Positions 8,561 through 18,507 of a stretch of DNA of 64,000 nucleotides are shown piece by piece; the first letter of the stretch is position 1, and each line of letters opens with the position of its first letter. This stretch comes from Paracoccus salsus. GTDB lineage: Bacteria; Pseudomonadota; Alphaproteobacteria; Rhodobacterales; Rhodobacteraceae. Location: the NCBI RefSeq assembly GCF_021556615.1, contig NZ_JAKGGD010000001.1, positions 1 to 64,000 on the forward strand, written 5' to 3'. Both the position numbers and the translations under genes were made by a program. The notes under the pieces were generated by a model. That model was given only the letters and a program-made list of their open reading frames with translations, made no database searches and was not told the origin of the DNA.

Positions 8561-9829
8561 CTACTCGACCGGCTGGTAGGGCGGCATGCCCTCGATCTGC
8601 TCCGAGGCCAGGCCGATATAGGCGCGCACATCTCCATCGCCGTCGCGCTGGAACGAAATCTCGTCCAGCGGCAGGGCCACATCGCGTTCCCCCAGACCCA
8701 GGAAGCCGCCAACCGCGATCACCGCCAACCGGCCCTCGGTATCGAACCGGTCGATCTCGCCGATCTCCTCGTCGTCGGCGCTGAACACGACCAGCCCGTC
8801 CAGCCCGGCATCCACCACCTCGTCCACATCGACCATCGTCCGGCCTTCGCGCAGGGCGATCGGTTCCGCCCGCGCCACGACGCCCTCGGCCGCACCGCCG
8901 TCCGCGGCAGTCTCGGCGTCGCTTTCCGTGGTGGTCCCGGCATCATCGTCAGGCATCGCCGTCTCGGCGTTGTCACCGGCACGCGCAACCTGTCCCGCCG
9001 CCGATCGGTCCTCGGGCGTGGTCAGGTCGGCGGCGGGGTCGGTCGCGTCGCCTTCCAGCTGAGGCACGGCGGCCGCCCCGGGCACGCCGGTCCCGCCAGC
9101 CTCGCGGCTGACAGGCTCGGCGGGTTCGTCGGTGCTGGCGGTCTCATCGGCGCTGTCGGCCGCTTCATCCGGCGTCGTCACGATGCTCTCGCCACCGGGC
9201 CCGTCACTGGCCGCCGCCGCGGCTTCCGCCGGATCCGGATCGGTGTCTGCCACTGCCCCGGCCTGCCCAAGCGCGACCTCGCCCTCGCCGTCAGCCGCGT
9301 CGCGGCTGTCCGTCTCGGCGTCGCCCGAATCCGCCGCGGGATCGCTTTCGCCATCTGCGGTGTCATCGCCGCCGGAACCCTCCGCCTCTGGCTCCTGCGC
9401 GGCACCGTCCTGATCGCCGCCCGCCGACGCGGCGCTCTCGGCCGATCCGTCGGCATGACGCGAGACGGTCAGTTCGGCCGTTTCCGCCGCCCTGATCTGC
9501 AATTCGGGTTCGGCCGCCGTGAACTGGGTCTGCGCTTCGGCCTCGGCGCCGTCCTGCGTCAGGGTCACGGTCGGCTCGCATGTCTCCACGGTGACCTCCG
9601 GCGCGGCCTGAGTGACGCTCACCCGCGGTTCGCCGCCTTCGCTCTCGGGCATGGTGATCATCACCTGCGGCGGGGTTTGCGTCACGGTCACCACCGGCGC
9701 GCATTCCTCGATGGTGATCCGGGCACCGCCAGCCTGCGCTGCGTCGGTCCCGCTATCCGTGTCCTGCGCGGCGGCGCCACCCGCAAGCAGCGCCAGCGCC
9801 GCGACGGTTCCCAAAAGATCCCTGGTCAT
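8561..9829 (-). CDS. Exported PRC-barrel protein with long acidic low-complexity region
   Basis: A 422-residue protein starting at [22 protein letters not shown], a clear signal peptide with cleavage near AAAQ. GGAGG precedes this start; a longer in-frame extension has no such site. About residues 25-85 contain valine/threonine-rich repeats ([37 protein letters not shown]), then about 220 residues of Ala/Asp/Glu/Gly/Ser low complexity, and finally a PRC-barrel-like domain ([44 protein letters not shown]). It probably acts in the periplasm or at the outer surface; function unknown. A strong terminator follows. Confidence 0.8.
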   Translation of the reverse strand: MTRDLLGTVAALALLAGGAAAQDTDSGTDAAQAGGARITIEECAPVVTVTQTPPQVMITMPESEGGEPRVSVTQAAPEVTVETCEPTVTLTQDGAEAEAQTQFTAAEPELQIRAAETAELTVSRHADGSAESAASAGGDQDGAAQEPEAEGSGGDDTADGESDPAADSGDAETDSRDAADGEGEVALGQAGAVADTDPDPAEAAAAASDGPGGESIVTTPDEAADSADETASTDEPAEPVSREAGGTGVPGAAAVPQLEGDATDPAADLTTPEDRSAAGQVARAGDNAETAMPDDDAGTTTESDAETAADGGAAEGVVARAEPIALREGRTMVDVDEVVDAGLDGLVVFSADDEEIGEIDRFDTEGRLAVIAVGGFLGLGERDVALPLDEISFQRDGDGDVRAYIGLASEQIEGMPPYQPVE

Positions 9830-9919
9830 GGTTATCCTCCCTGTCGGCTGGTGGCCGATTGCGGCCACGTCACCACAACAACCAGCAGGCCGCATGACGG
9901 TTCCGCCACGACACGCCTT

Positions 9920-11017
9920 TCAGCGCGGATGGCTGATGCGACCTCCGCAGGCTGGCTCCGGCACACCGGTCGTGCGCGGGCCCGAGGTCGCCAGGCCCCG
10001 CCGAACCCGGACCGCCAGCCAGCCGAATGCCTGTGCCTCCAGCATGTCCCCGTCCATGCCCGCGGCCTCGACCGGCCGGATCTCGGCGTCAAGCGCCGCG
10101 CGCAGCGCGGCCATGATCGCCGCGTTGTGTCGTCCTCCACCCGCAACCAGCAGCGTCCGCGGGGCCGAGGGCAGCCAGCGCCAGCCCGCCGCGACCGACC
10201 CGGCCAGCGCCGCGACCAGCGTCGCCGCCGCATCCGCGTCGGACAGCCCGGACACATCGCGGATCAGCCCCGCGAACTGGTCCCGGTCCAGGGATTTCGG
10301 CGGCGGGCGTTCGAAATACGGATGGCGCAGAAACCGCGCGACGATGCCGCCATCCGCCCGCCCGCGCGTCGCAAGCGCGCCCCCGGCATCATGGGTCTGC
10401 CGCAACCGGCCGCGCATCAGGTCGTTGATCGGGGCGTTGGCCGGGCCGGTGTCGAAGGCAAGGCAGGCAGCATCGTCCTCGGGCGCCCGGGCAGTCGGGT
10501 CCACCCAGGTGATGTTGCCCACACCGCCCAGATTGAGAAACGCAACCGGCGCCGTTGGCAGCCTGCCCTGCCCCATCGCCCATTCGGCGCAGGCCCAGTG
10601 GAAGAACGGCACCAGCGGCGCGCCCTCGCCTCCCTGCCGGACATCCTCGCTGCGGAAATCCCAGACCACCGGCCGACCCGTCGCCCGGGCCAGCGCCGCT
10701 CCGTCTCCGGCCTGGTGCGTGCCGCGCCCCCGGGGATCATGCGCCAGCGTCTGGCCGTGATAGCCGATCAGTTCCGCCTCCTGGAAGCCGCCCGCCAGCG
10801 CGGCGTGGCTTGCCATCGATATCTCGGCGGCGTCGGCCACGCCGGGCGCACCGGGCCAGCATCCCAGCGCCGCGTGAAGCGCCGCGGCCTCGTTGTCGGA
10901 ATAGGCCCTGAACGCGCTGCGACCGAACCCGCCGATGCGTATGCCGTCGGTCTCGATCATCGCCGCGTCCACCCCGTCCATCGAGGTGCCCGACATCATC
11001 CCCAAAGCCCGGATCAT
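9920..11017 (-). CDS. anmK: Anhydro-N-acetylmuramic acid kinase
   Basis: A 365-residue sugar kinase of cell-wall recycling that opens and phosphorylates 1,6-anhydro-MurNAc from muropeptides. Motifs: [13 protein letters not shown] (ATP-binding), [38 protein letters not shown] and [10 protein letters not shown], all typical of AnmK. The chosen ATG at 11017 is preceded by AGGAAAAGG; an ATG seven codons upstream is less well placed. It diverges from tyrS with 60 bp between starts, an arrangement that is common in this lineage. No murQ lies nearby in the window. Confidence 0.94.
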   Translation of the reverse strand: MIRALGMMSGTSMDGVDAAMIETDGIRIGGFGRSAFRAYSDNEAAALHAALGCWPGAPGVADAAEISMASHAALAGGFQEAELIGYHGQTLAHDPRGRGTHQAGDGAALARATGRPVVWDFRSEDVRQGGEGAPLVPFFHWACAEWAMGQGRLPTAPVAFLNLGGVGNITWVDPTARAPEDDAACLAFDTGPANAPINDLMRGRLRQTHDAGGALATRGRADGGIVARFLRHPYFERPPPKSLDRDQFAGLIRDVSGLSDADAAATLVAALAGSVAAGWRWLPSAPRTLLVAGGGRHNAAIMAALRAALDAEIRPVEAAGMDGDMLEAQAFGWLAVRVRRGLATSGPRTTGVPEPACGGRISHPR

Positions 11018-11077
11018 CGCGCCTTTTCCTTTGCCCATGCAGCCGGTATATCCGCCTCGATCAGAAGGAAACAGCCC

Positions 11078-12322
11078 ATGACCTACAGCCCCAAGTCCGA
11101 TTTCCTGCGCGTGATGATGCAGCGCGGCTATGTCGCGGACTGCACCGACCATGAGGGGCTGGATCAGGCGCTGATGGCCGGGCCGGTGACGGCCTATATC
11201 GGCTATGATGCGACGGCGGCGTCGCTGCATGTGGGCCATCTCTTGAACATCATGATGCTGCGCTGGCTTCAGAAGACCGGCCACAAGCCCATCACGCTGA
11301 TGGGCGGCGGCACGACCAAGGTCGGCGATCCATCCTTCCGCGCCGAAGAACGGCCCTTGCTGGACGCGGCTGCGATCCAGTCGAATATCGACGGCATGGG
11401 GCAGGTTTTCGGACGCTATCTGGACTATGGCGACGGTCGCGCGCTGATGCTGAACAACGCGGAATGGCTGGACGGCCTGAACTATCTGGAGTTCCTGCGC
11501 GACATCGGCAGGCATTTCAGCGTCAACCGGATGCTGTCCTTTGAATCGGTCAAGTCCCGCCTGGACCGCGAGCAGTCGCTGTCCTTCCTCGAATTCAACT
11601 ACATGATCCTGCAAGCGTATGATTTTCTTGAACTTCACCGGCGCCATGACTGCCGGTTGCAGATGGGAGGGTCGGACCAGTGGGGCAACATCATCAACGG
11701 CATCGACCTGACCCGGCGGGTCGATGACGCCGTCGTCTGGGGGCTGACCTCGCCGCTGCTGACCACCAGCGACGGGCGCAAGATGGGCAAGTCGGCGGGC
11801 GGCGCGGTCTGGCTGAGCGGCGCGATGCTGCCGCCCTACGAGTTCTGGCAGTTCTGGCGCAACACCACGGATGCGGATGTCGGCCGGTTCCTCAAGCTTT
11901 ATACGGAACTGCCGGTTGACGAATGCGACCGTCTGGGCGCGCTGCAGGGGGCCGAGATCAACGAGGCGAAGATCCGGCTGGCGAACGAGGTCACGACCCT
12001 GCTGCACGGCGCCAAGGCCGCCGCCAGCGCCGAGGCGACGGCGCGCGAGGTCTTCGAGCAGGGCGGCGCGGGCGGCGATCTTGAGGTCGCCACCCTTCCG
12101 TCCGCAGCGCTGCAGGACGGGATGACGGTGGCGCAGATGCTGGTTCAGACCGGCATCACGTCCAGCGGCAAGGAGGCCAAGCGCCTGATCGCCGAGGGCG
12201 GGTTGCGGCTGAACAACGACGCCGTGGCGGACCCCCAGATGCCGATCGACGCCTTGCTGATCGGCGACGGGCTGAAGGTCTCGGTCGGCAAGAAGAAACA
12301 TCGGCTGGTGCGGATCGGCTAG
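11078..12322 (+). CDS. tyrS: Tyrosyl-tRNA synthetase
   Basis: A 414-residue class I synthetase charging tRNA-Tyr. It shows the HIGH-type motif HVGH (51-54, in [14 protein letters not shown]), the tyrosine pocket around [12 protein letters not shown] and [10 protein letters not shown], the KMSKS-type motif KMGKS (about 235-239), and a C-terminal S4-like RNA-binding domain ([19 protein letters not shown]). AGAAGGAA precedes the start. Essential housekeeping gene, divergent from anmK. Confidence 0.97.
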   Translation: MTYSPKSDFLRVMMQRGYVADCTDHEGLDQALMAGPVTAYIGYDATAASLHVGHLLNIMMLRWLQKTGHKPITLMGGGTTKVGDPSFRAEERPLLDAAAIQSNIDGMGQVFGRYLDYGDGRALMLNNAEWLDGLNYLEFLRDIGRHFSVNRMLSFESVKSRLDREQSLSFLEFNYMILQAYDFLELHRRHDCRLQMGGSDQWGNIINGIDLTRRVDDAVVWGLTSPLLTTSDGRKMGKSAGGAVWLSGAMLPPYEFWQFWRNTTDADVGRFLKLYTELPVDECDRLGALQGAEINEAKIRLANEVTTLLHGAKAAASAEATAREVFEQGGAGGDLEVATLPSAALQDGMTVAQMLVQTGITSSGKEAKRLIAEGGLRLNNDAVADPQMPIDALLIGDGLKVSVGKKKHRLVRIG

Positions 12323-12746
12323 CGCGTTCGCGCCATGACGGTGTTGCGCAAATGACCGTGGCGTGGCTCTGGCGGAATGACGCTGCGTTCCATGCGCCTC
12401 TGCACGAAACGACCCGAGTTTCGCAACGCAGAGCGGCAGCCTGGCCTGCGCACGGAAACCCCGAACCATCGCGGACCGAAAGACGGCCGCCGCGCGGGAC
12501 GCCGTCCTTCGTCAGATGTCAGGCGATTGCCGCAGCGACGACACGCCACGCCCGGTTGTCTGCGGACTTGGCGCGCGTCTTGCGGCCCGAGTGGCTTGAC
12601 TCGAGTCGGGAGGCAAGGGCGGTCGGCCCGGTCCGTCCCGCCAGAGCAGACCGGCAAGATGCGAAGGCGGGCGGCGTCACGCCGGCGATCGCGAGGGTCA
12701 CGGATCCGCCACGCCTCGGATGCGCCCGGACGCAAGCGGCCTGTTC
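12323..12746. other. Gene-free stretch between tyrS and the SPOR-domain gene
   Basis: About 424 bp where the genes on either side converge. A 60-codon minus-strand frame ending at 12519 and two longer plus-strand frames exist, but all are arginine/serine/proline-rich in the way of GC-rich noncoding frames and match nothing I know. A directly readable terminator was not found. Confidence 0.4.
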
Positions 12747-13811
12747 TCAGCGGGCCACGGCGCCTGGATATCCCTCGGCCCGCAACCTGTTCAGGGCCGC
12801 GACCAGCGCGGCACGGTCGCTGAAGGGCCCGGCCAGGATCAACCGCTGAGTCTGATAGTCCTTGCGCATGCGCTTCTGCGCGACCCGATATCCCAACGAA
12901 GACAGGCGGCGTATGACGCTGTCGGCGTTTTCGTCATCGGCATAGGCGCCGACCTGGACGTATCGCGCCGTGGGCGGAATCATCTCGACATCCGGCGCGG
13001 CAGGCTGAGGCGGTTCCGTCGGTCGCGCTTCGGCGCGGCCCGGGACGGGCGGTTTCGGCGCTGGCGCGGCGGGGGCAGGCGATGACCCGGCGCGGCGATC
13101 GGCTGTCAGCGCGGACGATCCGGCCGCCGCGATCGCCGGGGACTGCGCGGATCGCGGTTTCGCCTGCGCCGCTGGCGACGCCCCGGACGGGCGCAGTTCG
13201 GGCGCTTGGCCCGGCGCGATATCGCTGAACCTCTGCTCTGGCACAGGCGCCCGCATCCCCGGACACAGACCCTGCGTCACGTCGCCGCCCAGCAGCAAGA
13301 CCGGGTTCGGATCGGGCTCGTAGCCCAGCAGCGTGCAGAGAGCCGATCCCGACCGTCCCGCACCGGTCAGCGCGCCGCGCAACGCGGCCTCGTGGGCGGC
13401 GAATTGCGACAATTCGGTCACGATCGGCGAGGGCTGCTGCGGCAATAGCGGGTCGGTCCGTATTTCGGCCGGTCGCGGATCGGCAACGAATTCACCTTGC
13501 CGCAACCCCGACGCCAGTTGCTCGGCCAGCAGATCCTCGGGCGATCGCGGCGCTTCCTTGTCTTCGGGGGCCAGGAGCCGGTCCAGATCAGGATCGAGGC
13601 GCCGCGACGACAACGTCGGCGGAAAGCCGCAGATCCGTGCGCCTGCCTTGTCACGCCGCGCCGTCCAGCCCGCGCCGTCGCGTTGATAGACGCAACCCGA
13701 GCCGTCCACATATTGCGAGCCGCCGAAATCAGCGGGCGGCAGGGGGACCGGCGCAGCCTGTCCCATGGCCAAGCCACCCAGCCAGAAGACGACACCCAGC
13801 AAGACCCGCAT
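12747..13811 (-). CDS. SPOR domain-containing exported protein
   Basis: A 354-residue protein with an N-terminal signal sequence (MRVLLGVVFWLGGLAMGQA), a cysteine-containing globular part (SQYVDGSGCVYQRDGAGW, ICGFPPTL, ALCTLLGYEP, GLCPGMRAPVPEQRF), a proline/alanine-rich linker from about 215 to 280, and a C-terminal SPOR domain (RYVQVGAYADDENADSVIRRL, GYRVAQKR, LILAGPFSDRAALVAALNRLRAEGY). SPOR domains bind septal glycan strands lacking stem peptides, so a periplasmic cell-division or wall role is likely. It follows the upp operon in the same direction but 68 bp apart. Confidence 0.85.
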   Translation of the reverse strand: MRVLLGVVFWLGGLAMGQAAPVPLPPADFGGSQYVDGSGCVYQRDGAGWTARRDKAGARICGFPPTLSSRRLDPDLDRLLAPEDKEAPRSPEDLLAEQLASGLRQGEFVADPRPAEIRTDPLLPQQPSPIVTELSQFAAHEAALRGALTGAGRSGSALCTLLGYEPDPNPVLLLGGDVTQGLCPGMRAPVPEQRFSDIAPGQAPELRPSGASPAAQAKPRSAQSPAIAAAGSSALTADRRAGSSPAPAAPAPKPPVPGRAEARPTEPPQPAAPDVEMIPPTARYVQVGAYADDENADSVIRRLSSLGYRVAQKRMRKDYQTQRLILAGPFSDRAALVAALNRLRAEGYPGAVAR

Positions 13812-13879
13812 AATCCACCCACGATTCGATCCTGTCGCCAGAACTAGGCGAAAAGCCTGAAACGTGGGTTAACGACGGC

Positions 13880-14512
13880 TTATTTCGTCCCGAACATGCG
13901 GTCGCCGGCATCGCCCAGGCCAGGTACGATATAGCCGTGATCGTTCAGCCGGTCGTCCAGCGCCGCGGTATAGACCGACACGTCGGGATGCGCCTGCCGC
14001 ATCCGCTCGACCCCTTCGGGGGCGGCCAGCAGGCACAGGAAGCGCAGGTCTTTCGCGCCGCGCTGCTTCAGCAGGTCGATCGCCGCCACCGCCGAGTTTC
14101 CGGTCGCCAGCATCGGGTCGACGACGATCGTCATGCGCTGATCCAGATCGGGGACCTTGCAGTAATACTCGACCGGTTGCAGCGTCTCCGGATCGCGATA
14201 CAGGCCCACAAACCCCACCCGTGCCGAGGGTATCAGTTCCAGGATGCCGTCCAGCAGGCCGTTTCCCGCCCGCAGGATCGAGATCAGCGCAAGCTTCTTG
14301 CCCGCCAGCGTCGGGGCCTGCATCTGGCACAGCGGCGTCTCTACGGTGGTGGTGGTCAGGTCCAGTCCGCGGGTGACCTCGTAGGCCAGCAGCAGGCTGA
14401 TCTCGCGCAGAAGACGGCGGAAACTTGCGGTCGAGACATCCTTGCGACGCATGATGGTCAGCTTGTGCTGAACCAGCGGATGGGTGATCACCGTCAGGTG
14501 AGGTTGGGTCAC
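13880..14512 (-). CDS. upp: Uracil phosphoribosyltransferase
   Basis: A 210-residue enzyme converting uracil and PRPP to UMP. Motifs: [13 protein letters not shown] at the N-terminus, [14 protein letters not shown], and the PRPP-binding [23 protein letters not shown], ending with [13 protein letters not shown]. The start is the GTG at 14512: AAAGGA precedes it, and GTGA makes a 4-bp overlap with the stop of add. It is the last gene of the salvage operon, so uracil released by nucleoside breakdown is reused. Confidence 0.95.
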   Translation of the reverse strand: MTQPHLTVITHPLVQHKLTIMRRKDVSTASFRRLLREISLLLAYEVTRGLDLTTTTVETPLCQMQAPTLAGKKLALISILRAGNGLLDGILELIPSARVGFVGLYRDPETLQPVEYYCKVPDLDQRMTIVVDPMLATGNSAVAAIDLLKQRGAKDLRFLCLLAAPEGVERMRQAHPDVSVYTAALDDRLNDHGYIVPGLGDAGDRMFGTK

Positions 14513-15468
14513 GCGAATTCCTTTCTCAGCCAGTCGCGGGTCGCCGGGTCGCAGAACGCAGCCTCGATCGCCCATCGGTTCATCTGCGCGAAATCCTCGT
14601 CGCCCCAGCCGAAGGCATCGGCAAGCCGGTTATACTCATGCCGCATGCTGGTGTGGAAGAAGGGCGGATCATCGGTCGAGACGGTGACCCTGACGCCCGC
14701 GTCGGCCAGCCTTGCGATGGGATGGGCGGTCCAGTCGGGATACAGTCCCAAGGCGATATTGGACCCCGGGCAGACCTCCAGCACGATCTGGCGTTCGGCC
14801 AGGTCGCGGACCAGGGCCGGGTCCTCGATGGCCCGCACGCCGTGGCCGATGCGCGTGCAACCCAGCGCAAGCGCCTGCCGGATACTGTCGGGTCCAGCCC
14901 ATTCCCCGGCATGGCAGGTCAGGCCCAGCCCGGCCTCGCGCGCGCAGTGAAAGCTCCATTCGTAATCGATCGCGCGACCGAATGTCTCGGCCCCGCCCAT
15001 GCCGAAGCCGGTGATCCAGTCGCCCGCGGTTTCGGCGGCGCAGATCGCCGACGCCTTGGCACGATCGGGGCCGAAATGGCGGATGCAGGTCACGATTGCG
15101 CGGCTGTCGATACCCTGCGTGCGCAGCCGGTCGGCCACCTCGGTCATCGCGGCCAGATAGTCGCGCCATGCCGACAGATCGCCGCCTCCGCAGAATTCCG
15201 GCGACACGAAAAGCTCGGTGTAGATGACCCCCTCACCGGCGCTGCGTTCCAGCACCTCGGCCAGCAGGCGCGCGTAGTCGCGCGGCGTTCGCAGCACGCC
15301 TGTCGCCGCCTCGTAGACGCGCAGGAAGTCGGCGAAGCCGGAATAGTCATAATTCCCCAGCCGGTCGAAGATCGGCGGCAGCGCGATCCTCTTTTCGGCT
15401 GCAAGCCCGCGGATGAAGCCCGGAGGCGCCGCGCCCTCCAGATGAAGGTGAAGCTCGGTCTTTTTCAA
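14509..15468 (-). CDS. add: Adenosine deaminase (TTG start)
   Basis: A 319-residue metal-dependent deaminase converting adenosine or deoxyadenosine to inosine. Zinc-ligand motifs are [15 protein letters not shown] (with the catalytic Glu) and STDDPPFF, and the catalytic His region is RIGHG. The only start consistent with the conserved N-terminus ([11 protein letters not shown]) and a ribosome site (GGAAAG) is a TTG at 15468; it overlaps the deoB stop as TTGA. No in-frame ATG lies near. Family members sometimes act on adenine, but the HLHLEG/HAGE pattern and the nucleoside operon favour adenosine. Confidence 0.9.
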   Translation of the reverse strand: MKKTELHLHLEGAAPPGFIRGLAAEKRIALPPIFDRLGNYDYSGFADFLRVYEAATGVLRTPRDYARLLAEVLERSAGEGVIYTELFVSPEFCGGGDLSAWRDYLAAMTEVADRLRTQGIDSRAIVTCIRHFGPDRAKASAICAAETAGDWITGFGMGGAETFGRAIDYEWSFHCAREAGLGLTCHAGEWAGPDSIRQALALGCTRIGHGVRAIEDPALVRDLAERQIVLEVCPGSNIALGLYPDWTAHPIARLADAGVRVTVSTDDPPFFHTSMRHEYNRLADAFGWGDEDFAQMNRWAIEAAFCDPATRDWLRKEFA

Positions 15469-16652
15469 AGAAAGGACTTTCCGTGCTGCGGCGCCGGCAA
15501 TCCCAGATGGTCCATGACCGAGGCGCCGATATCGCTGAACCCCACCGTGCCGACCGCGCGCGGTCCGACGCCGAAGCCCAGGACAGGCACCCGTTCGCGC
15601 GTGTGATCGGTGCCGTGCCAGGACGGGTCGTTGCCGTGATCGGCGGTGAACAGCAGCAGATCGCCCGGACCCGCCGAGGCGATCAGCCGCCCCGCCACGG
15701 CGTCGAACCACTCAAGCTGGCTTGCATAGCCCGGGATATCGCGCCGATGGCCGAAATTCGTGTCGAACTCGACGAGATTGGCGAAGGTCAGGCTGCCCGG
15801 TTCGGCCTCGCCGGCCAGTCGCAGCAGATGCCGGGCCAGATCGGCATCGGACATGCCCTTGTGCGACCGGGCGATGCCCCGATGGCTGAAGATGTCGCCG
15901 ATCTTGCCGACGGCATGGGTCACGCGGCCCGCCGCGGCCGCGATATCCAGGATCGTGTCGGCGGGCGGTGGGATGGCGAAGTCGCGGCGGTTCGGGGTGC
16001 GGGTGAAATCGCCCGGACGCTCGCCCAGGAAGGGCCGGGCGATCACCCGGCCGACGCGCATCTCGTGCAGCATCGGCGCAAGCCCTTCGCACAGCGCGAT
16101 CAGCCGATCCAGGCCGAAATGCTGCTCGTGCGCGGCGATCTGCAACACGCTGTCCACCGATGTATAGCAGATCGGCCAGCCGCTGCGGATATGCCGGGCG
16201 CCGAAATCCTCGATCACTTGCGTGCCCGAGGCGTGGCAGTTGGCAAGGATGCCGTCGGTCCCCGCCAACGCGCAGATGCGCGCCGTCACCCGGTCGGGAA
16301 AGGCCGGGACGGTCCTGGGGAAGTAATGCCATTCCCAGGGCACCGGCACGCCCGCGATCTCCCAATGTCCGGACGGCGTGTCCTTGCCGGCTGAAATTTC
16401 CGTCGCCGCGCCCCACAGCCCCTGCGGCGGCATGCCCAGGCCCGGCGCCTCCAGCCCCGAGGCCAGACGGATCGCGGCGCCCAAGCCCAGCCGGTCGAGA
16501 TTGGGCAGCCGCAGCGCCTGGGCCTGCGCGATATGCCCGACGGTATTGGCGCCCGTATCGGGCCGCTCGTCGTTGAAGAACCGGTGCGCATCCGGCGCGC
16601 CGCCGATGCCCACGCTGTCCATGACGATCAGAAAGGCGCGGTTCGCGGTCAT
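15465..16652 (-). CDS. deoB: Phosphopentomutase
   Basis: A 395-residue metal-dependent mutase of the alkaline-phosphatase superfamily that interconverts (deoxy)ribose 1- and 5-phosphate. Motifs: FLIVMDSVGIGGAPDA (first metal Asp), NTVGHIA, GKDTPSGHWEIAG (phosphorylated Thr region) and FTADHGNDPSWHGTDHTRE (second metal site). It links deoA to central metabolism. Its start overlaps the deoA stop (ATGA) and its stop overlaps the add start (TTGA), so it is translated in a coupled series. Confidence 0.97.
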   Translation of the reverse strand: MTANRAFLIVMDSVGIGGAPDAHRFFNDERPDTGANTVGHIAQAQALRLPNLDRLGLGAAIRLASGLEAPGLGMPPQGLWGAATEISAGKDTPSGHWEIAGVPVPWEWHYFPRTVPAFPDRVTARICALAGTDGILANCHASGTQVIEDFGARHIRSGWPICYTSVDSVLQIAAHEQHFGLDRLIALCEGLAPMLHEMRVGRVIARPFLGERPGDFTRTPNRRDFAIPPPADTILDIAAAAGRVTHAVGKIGDIFSHRGIARSHKGMSDADLARHLLRLAGEAEPGSLTFANLVEFDTNFGHRRDIPGYASQLEWFDAVAGRLIASAGPGDLLLFTADHGNDPSWHGTDHTRERVPVLGFGVGPRAVGTVGFSDIGASVMDHLGLPAPQHGKSFL

Positions 16653-17986
16653 TGGGCGATCCGTTCGCGAACCAGCGGTCCGGACGGCGCGGCCTCGCCG
16701 AACCCGTAGGCTGCCTGCACGGCGGCGATGGCGGTCGCGGCGGCCGGTTCGTCGGCCGCGTGGACCATGGCCAGCGGCGCGTCGGGCCCGACCTCTTCGC
16801 CCAGCCTGGCAATCCGGTCCAGCCCGACCCGATGATCGATCCTGTCGCCCGCCCGAACCCGTCCCCCTCCAAGGGCCACGACCACATGCCCCAGCGCCGT
16901 CACGTCGATCCCGGCGACCGCAGCCCTTCCCGCCCCCCTGCCCGGACCGGCCGGCGCGGGCACCGGGCGGATCACCGGCGCGACCGCCAGATGCGCCTCG
17001 GGCCGCTCCAGCAGATCGCGCGGCCCGCCCTGGGCTGCGACCATGGCCGCGAAGCGCGCGGCGGCCTCACCCGAATCCAGCGTGTCGGCCAGGATTTCGA
17101 GCGCCCGCCCGTCCTGATCCCGCCCGTCCTGATCCCGCCCGGCCAGACGCAGACATTCGGCGCCCAGCATCAAGGTCAGGTCGCGCAGCGCGCCCGCCTC
17201 GCCCTTCAGCACGCGGATCGCCTCGGCGACCTCCAGCGCGTTGCCCGCGCTTCGCGCAAGCGGCTGGTCCATGTCGGTGATCAGGGCGGATGTGCGGCAT
17301 CCCGCGCCATTGGCGGTCTGCACCAGCGCGCGCGCCAGTTGCCGGGCGCTGTCTTGCCCCTTCAGGAAGGCGCCCGACCCCGCCTTCACGTCCAGCACCA
17401 GCGCGTCAAGCCCGGCCGCCAGTTTCTTGGACAGGATCGAGGCGGTGATCAGGTCGATCGATTCGACCGTGCCCGATTCGTCGCGGATGGCATAGAGACG
17501 CCGGTCGGCGGGCGCGAAATCGGCGCTGGCGGCAACGATCGCGCAGCCGACATCTTCAACGATCCGGCGAAACTCTTTCTCGGGCTGATCGCAGAGATAG
17601 CCCGGAATCGCCTCCAGCTTGTCCAGCGTGCCGCCGGTATGTCCCAGCCCCCGCCCCGAGATCATCGGCACATACACGCCGCGCGCCGCCAGCAGCGGCG
17701 CCAGGATCAGGCTGACCGTGTCGCCGACCCCGCCGGTGGAATGCTTGTCCACGATCGGGCCGGGCAGGTCCCAGCGCATCACATGGCCGCTGTCGCGCAT
17801 CGCCCGGGTCAGCGCGATCCGTCCTTCCTCGCCGGTTCCGCGCGTCAGGACCGCCATCGCGAAGGCCCCGGCCTGCGCGTCGCTGACCGATCCATCCGCC
17901 AGACCCTGCGCGATCAGCGCGGCGCCCGGACCGTCCAGACCACGACCGTCCCGCAGCGCGGCGATGACCGGGCGCGGATCGCTCAT
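16649..17986 (-). CDS. deoA: Thymidine phosphorylase
   Basis: A 445-residue enzyme that cleaves thymidine to thymine and deoxyribose 1-phosphate. Motifs: an alpha domain with LTRAMRDSGHVM, the phosphate-binding DKHSTGGVGDTVSLILAP region, MISGRGLGHTGGTLDKLEAIPG (signature), and DVKAGSGAF. A C-terminal domain follows. An in-frame 15-bp duplication gives a repeated Gly-Arg-Asp-Gln-Asp at about residues 284-293, probably a surface loop. The start at 17986 overlaps the cdd stop (ATGA). Confidence 0.97.
   Translation of the reverse strand: MSDPRPVIAALRDGRGLDGPGAALIAQGLADGSVSDAQAGAFAMAVLTRGTGEEGRIALTRAMRDSGHVMRWDLPGPIVDKHSTGGVGDTVSLILAPLLAARGVYVPMISGRGLGHTGGTLDKLEAIPGYLCDQPEKEFRRIVEDVGCAIVAASADFAPADRRLYAIRDESGTVESIDLITASILSKKLAAGLDALVLDVKAGSGAFLKGQDSARQLARALVQTANGAGCRTSALITDMDQPLARSAGNALEVAEAIRVLKGEAGALRDLTLMLGAECLRLAGRDQDGRDQDGRALEILADTLDSGEAAARFAAMVAAQGGPRDLLERPEAHLAVAPVIRPVPAPAGPGRGAGRAAVAGIDVTALGHVVVALGGGRVRAGDRIDHRVGLDRIARLGEEVGPDAPLAMVHAADEPAAATAIAAVQAAYGFGEAAPSGPLVRERIAQ
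17106..17135. repeat. In-frame 15-bp tandem duplication inside deoA
   Basis: The unit CGCCCGTCCTGATCC occurs twice head to tail, with a partial third copy. It adds five residues without breaking the frame and lies outside the recognised catalytic motifs. Confidence 0.9.
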
Positions 17987-18378
17987 CCTGCCCGGCCCAT
18001 ATGGTTCGCGTCGAAGCGCCCGGGCAGCAATTCCCCGACCGTCGTGGCCTGTGTTCCGCCCGCGAGCGTGGCCAGCAGCACGGGTGTGTCGTGCCGGCCG
18101 AACTCGGCCAGCTTCTGGCGGCACCCGCCGCAAGGCGGCACCGGGCTGGGGCTGTCGGCGATTACCGCGACCTCGACCAGTTCGGTCTCGCCCGCGGCGA
18201 CCATCGCGGCGATCGCGCCGGCCTCGGCGCAGGTGCCCTCGGGATAGGCGACGTTCTCGACATTGCAGCCCCGGTAGATCGCGCCCGAGACGCCGCGCAC
18301 GGCCGCCCCGACCTTGAAATGCGAATAGGGCGCATAGGCCATTTCACGCACCGCGCGCGCCGCATCCAGCAGTGACAT
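17983..18378 (-). CDS. cdd: Cytidine deaminase
   Basis: A 131-residue tetrameric-type cytidine deaminase. Zinc-site motifs are TCAEAGAI (ligand Cys plus catalytic Glu) and PCGGCRQKLAEF (two more ligand Cys). The N-terminal YAPYSHFKVGAAV and GCNVENVAYPEGTCAE are typical. It is the first gene of the cdd-deoA-deoB-add-upp set and presumably carries the promoter in the 129-bp gap to the divergent malic enzyme gene. The operon turns cytidine, thymidine and adenosine into reusable bases and pentose phosphate. Confidence 0.96.
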   Translation of the reverse strand: MSLLDAARAVREMAYAPYSHFKVGAAVRGVSGAIYRGCNVENVAYPEGTCAEAGAIAAMVAAGETELVEVAVIADSPSPVPPCGGCRQKLAEFGRHDTPVLLATLAGGTQATTVGELLPGRFDANHMGRAG

Positions 18379-18507
18379 GAGACGGGTCCCTCCATCCGTT
18401 TCGGCCAGTCTCGCGCCTCGTGGCCGCCGACGCAAGATCAAGCCCGCTGTTCCCCGTCGCGCAATTGGTTTAACGGTGAACCAGTTTTCCGGACTGAGGG
18501 ACAGGAC

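Noticed and set aside
12352..12735. Overlapping Arg/Pro/Ser-rich frames between tyrS and the SPOR gene
   Set aside because: No family resemblance, no ribosome site and amino-acid composition typical of noncoding GC-rich sequence.
17106..17135. deoA duplication as a frameshift or pseudogene mark
   Set aside because: The 15-bp unit keeps the frame and the gene continues normally to its overlapping stop.
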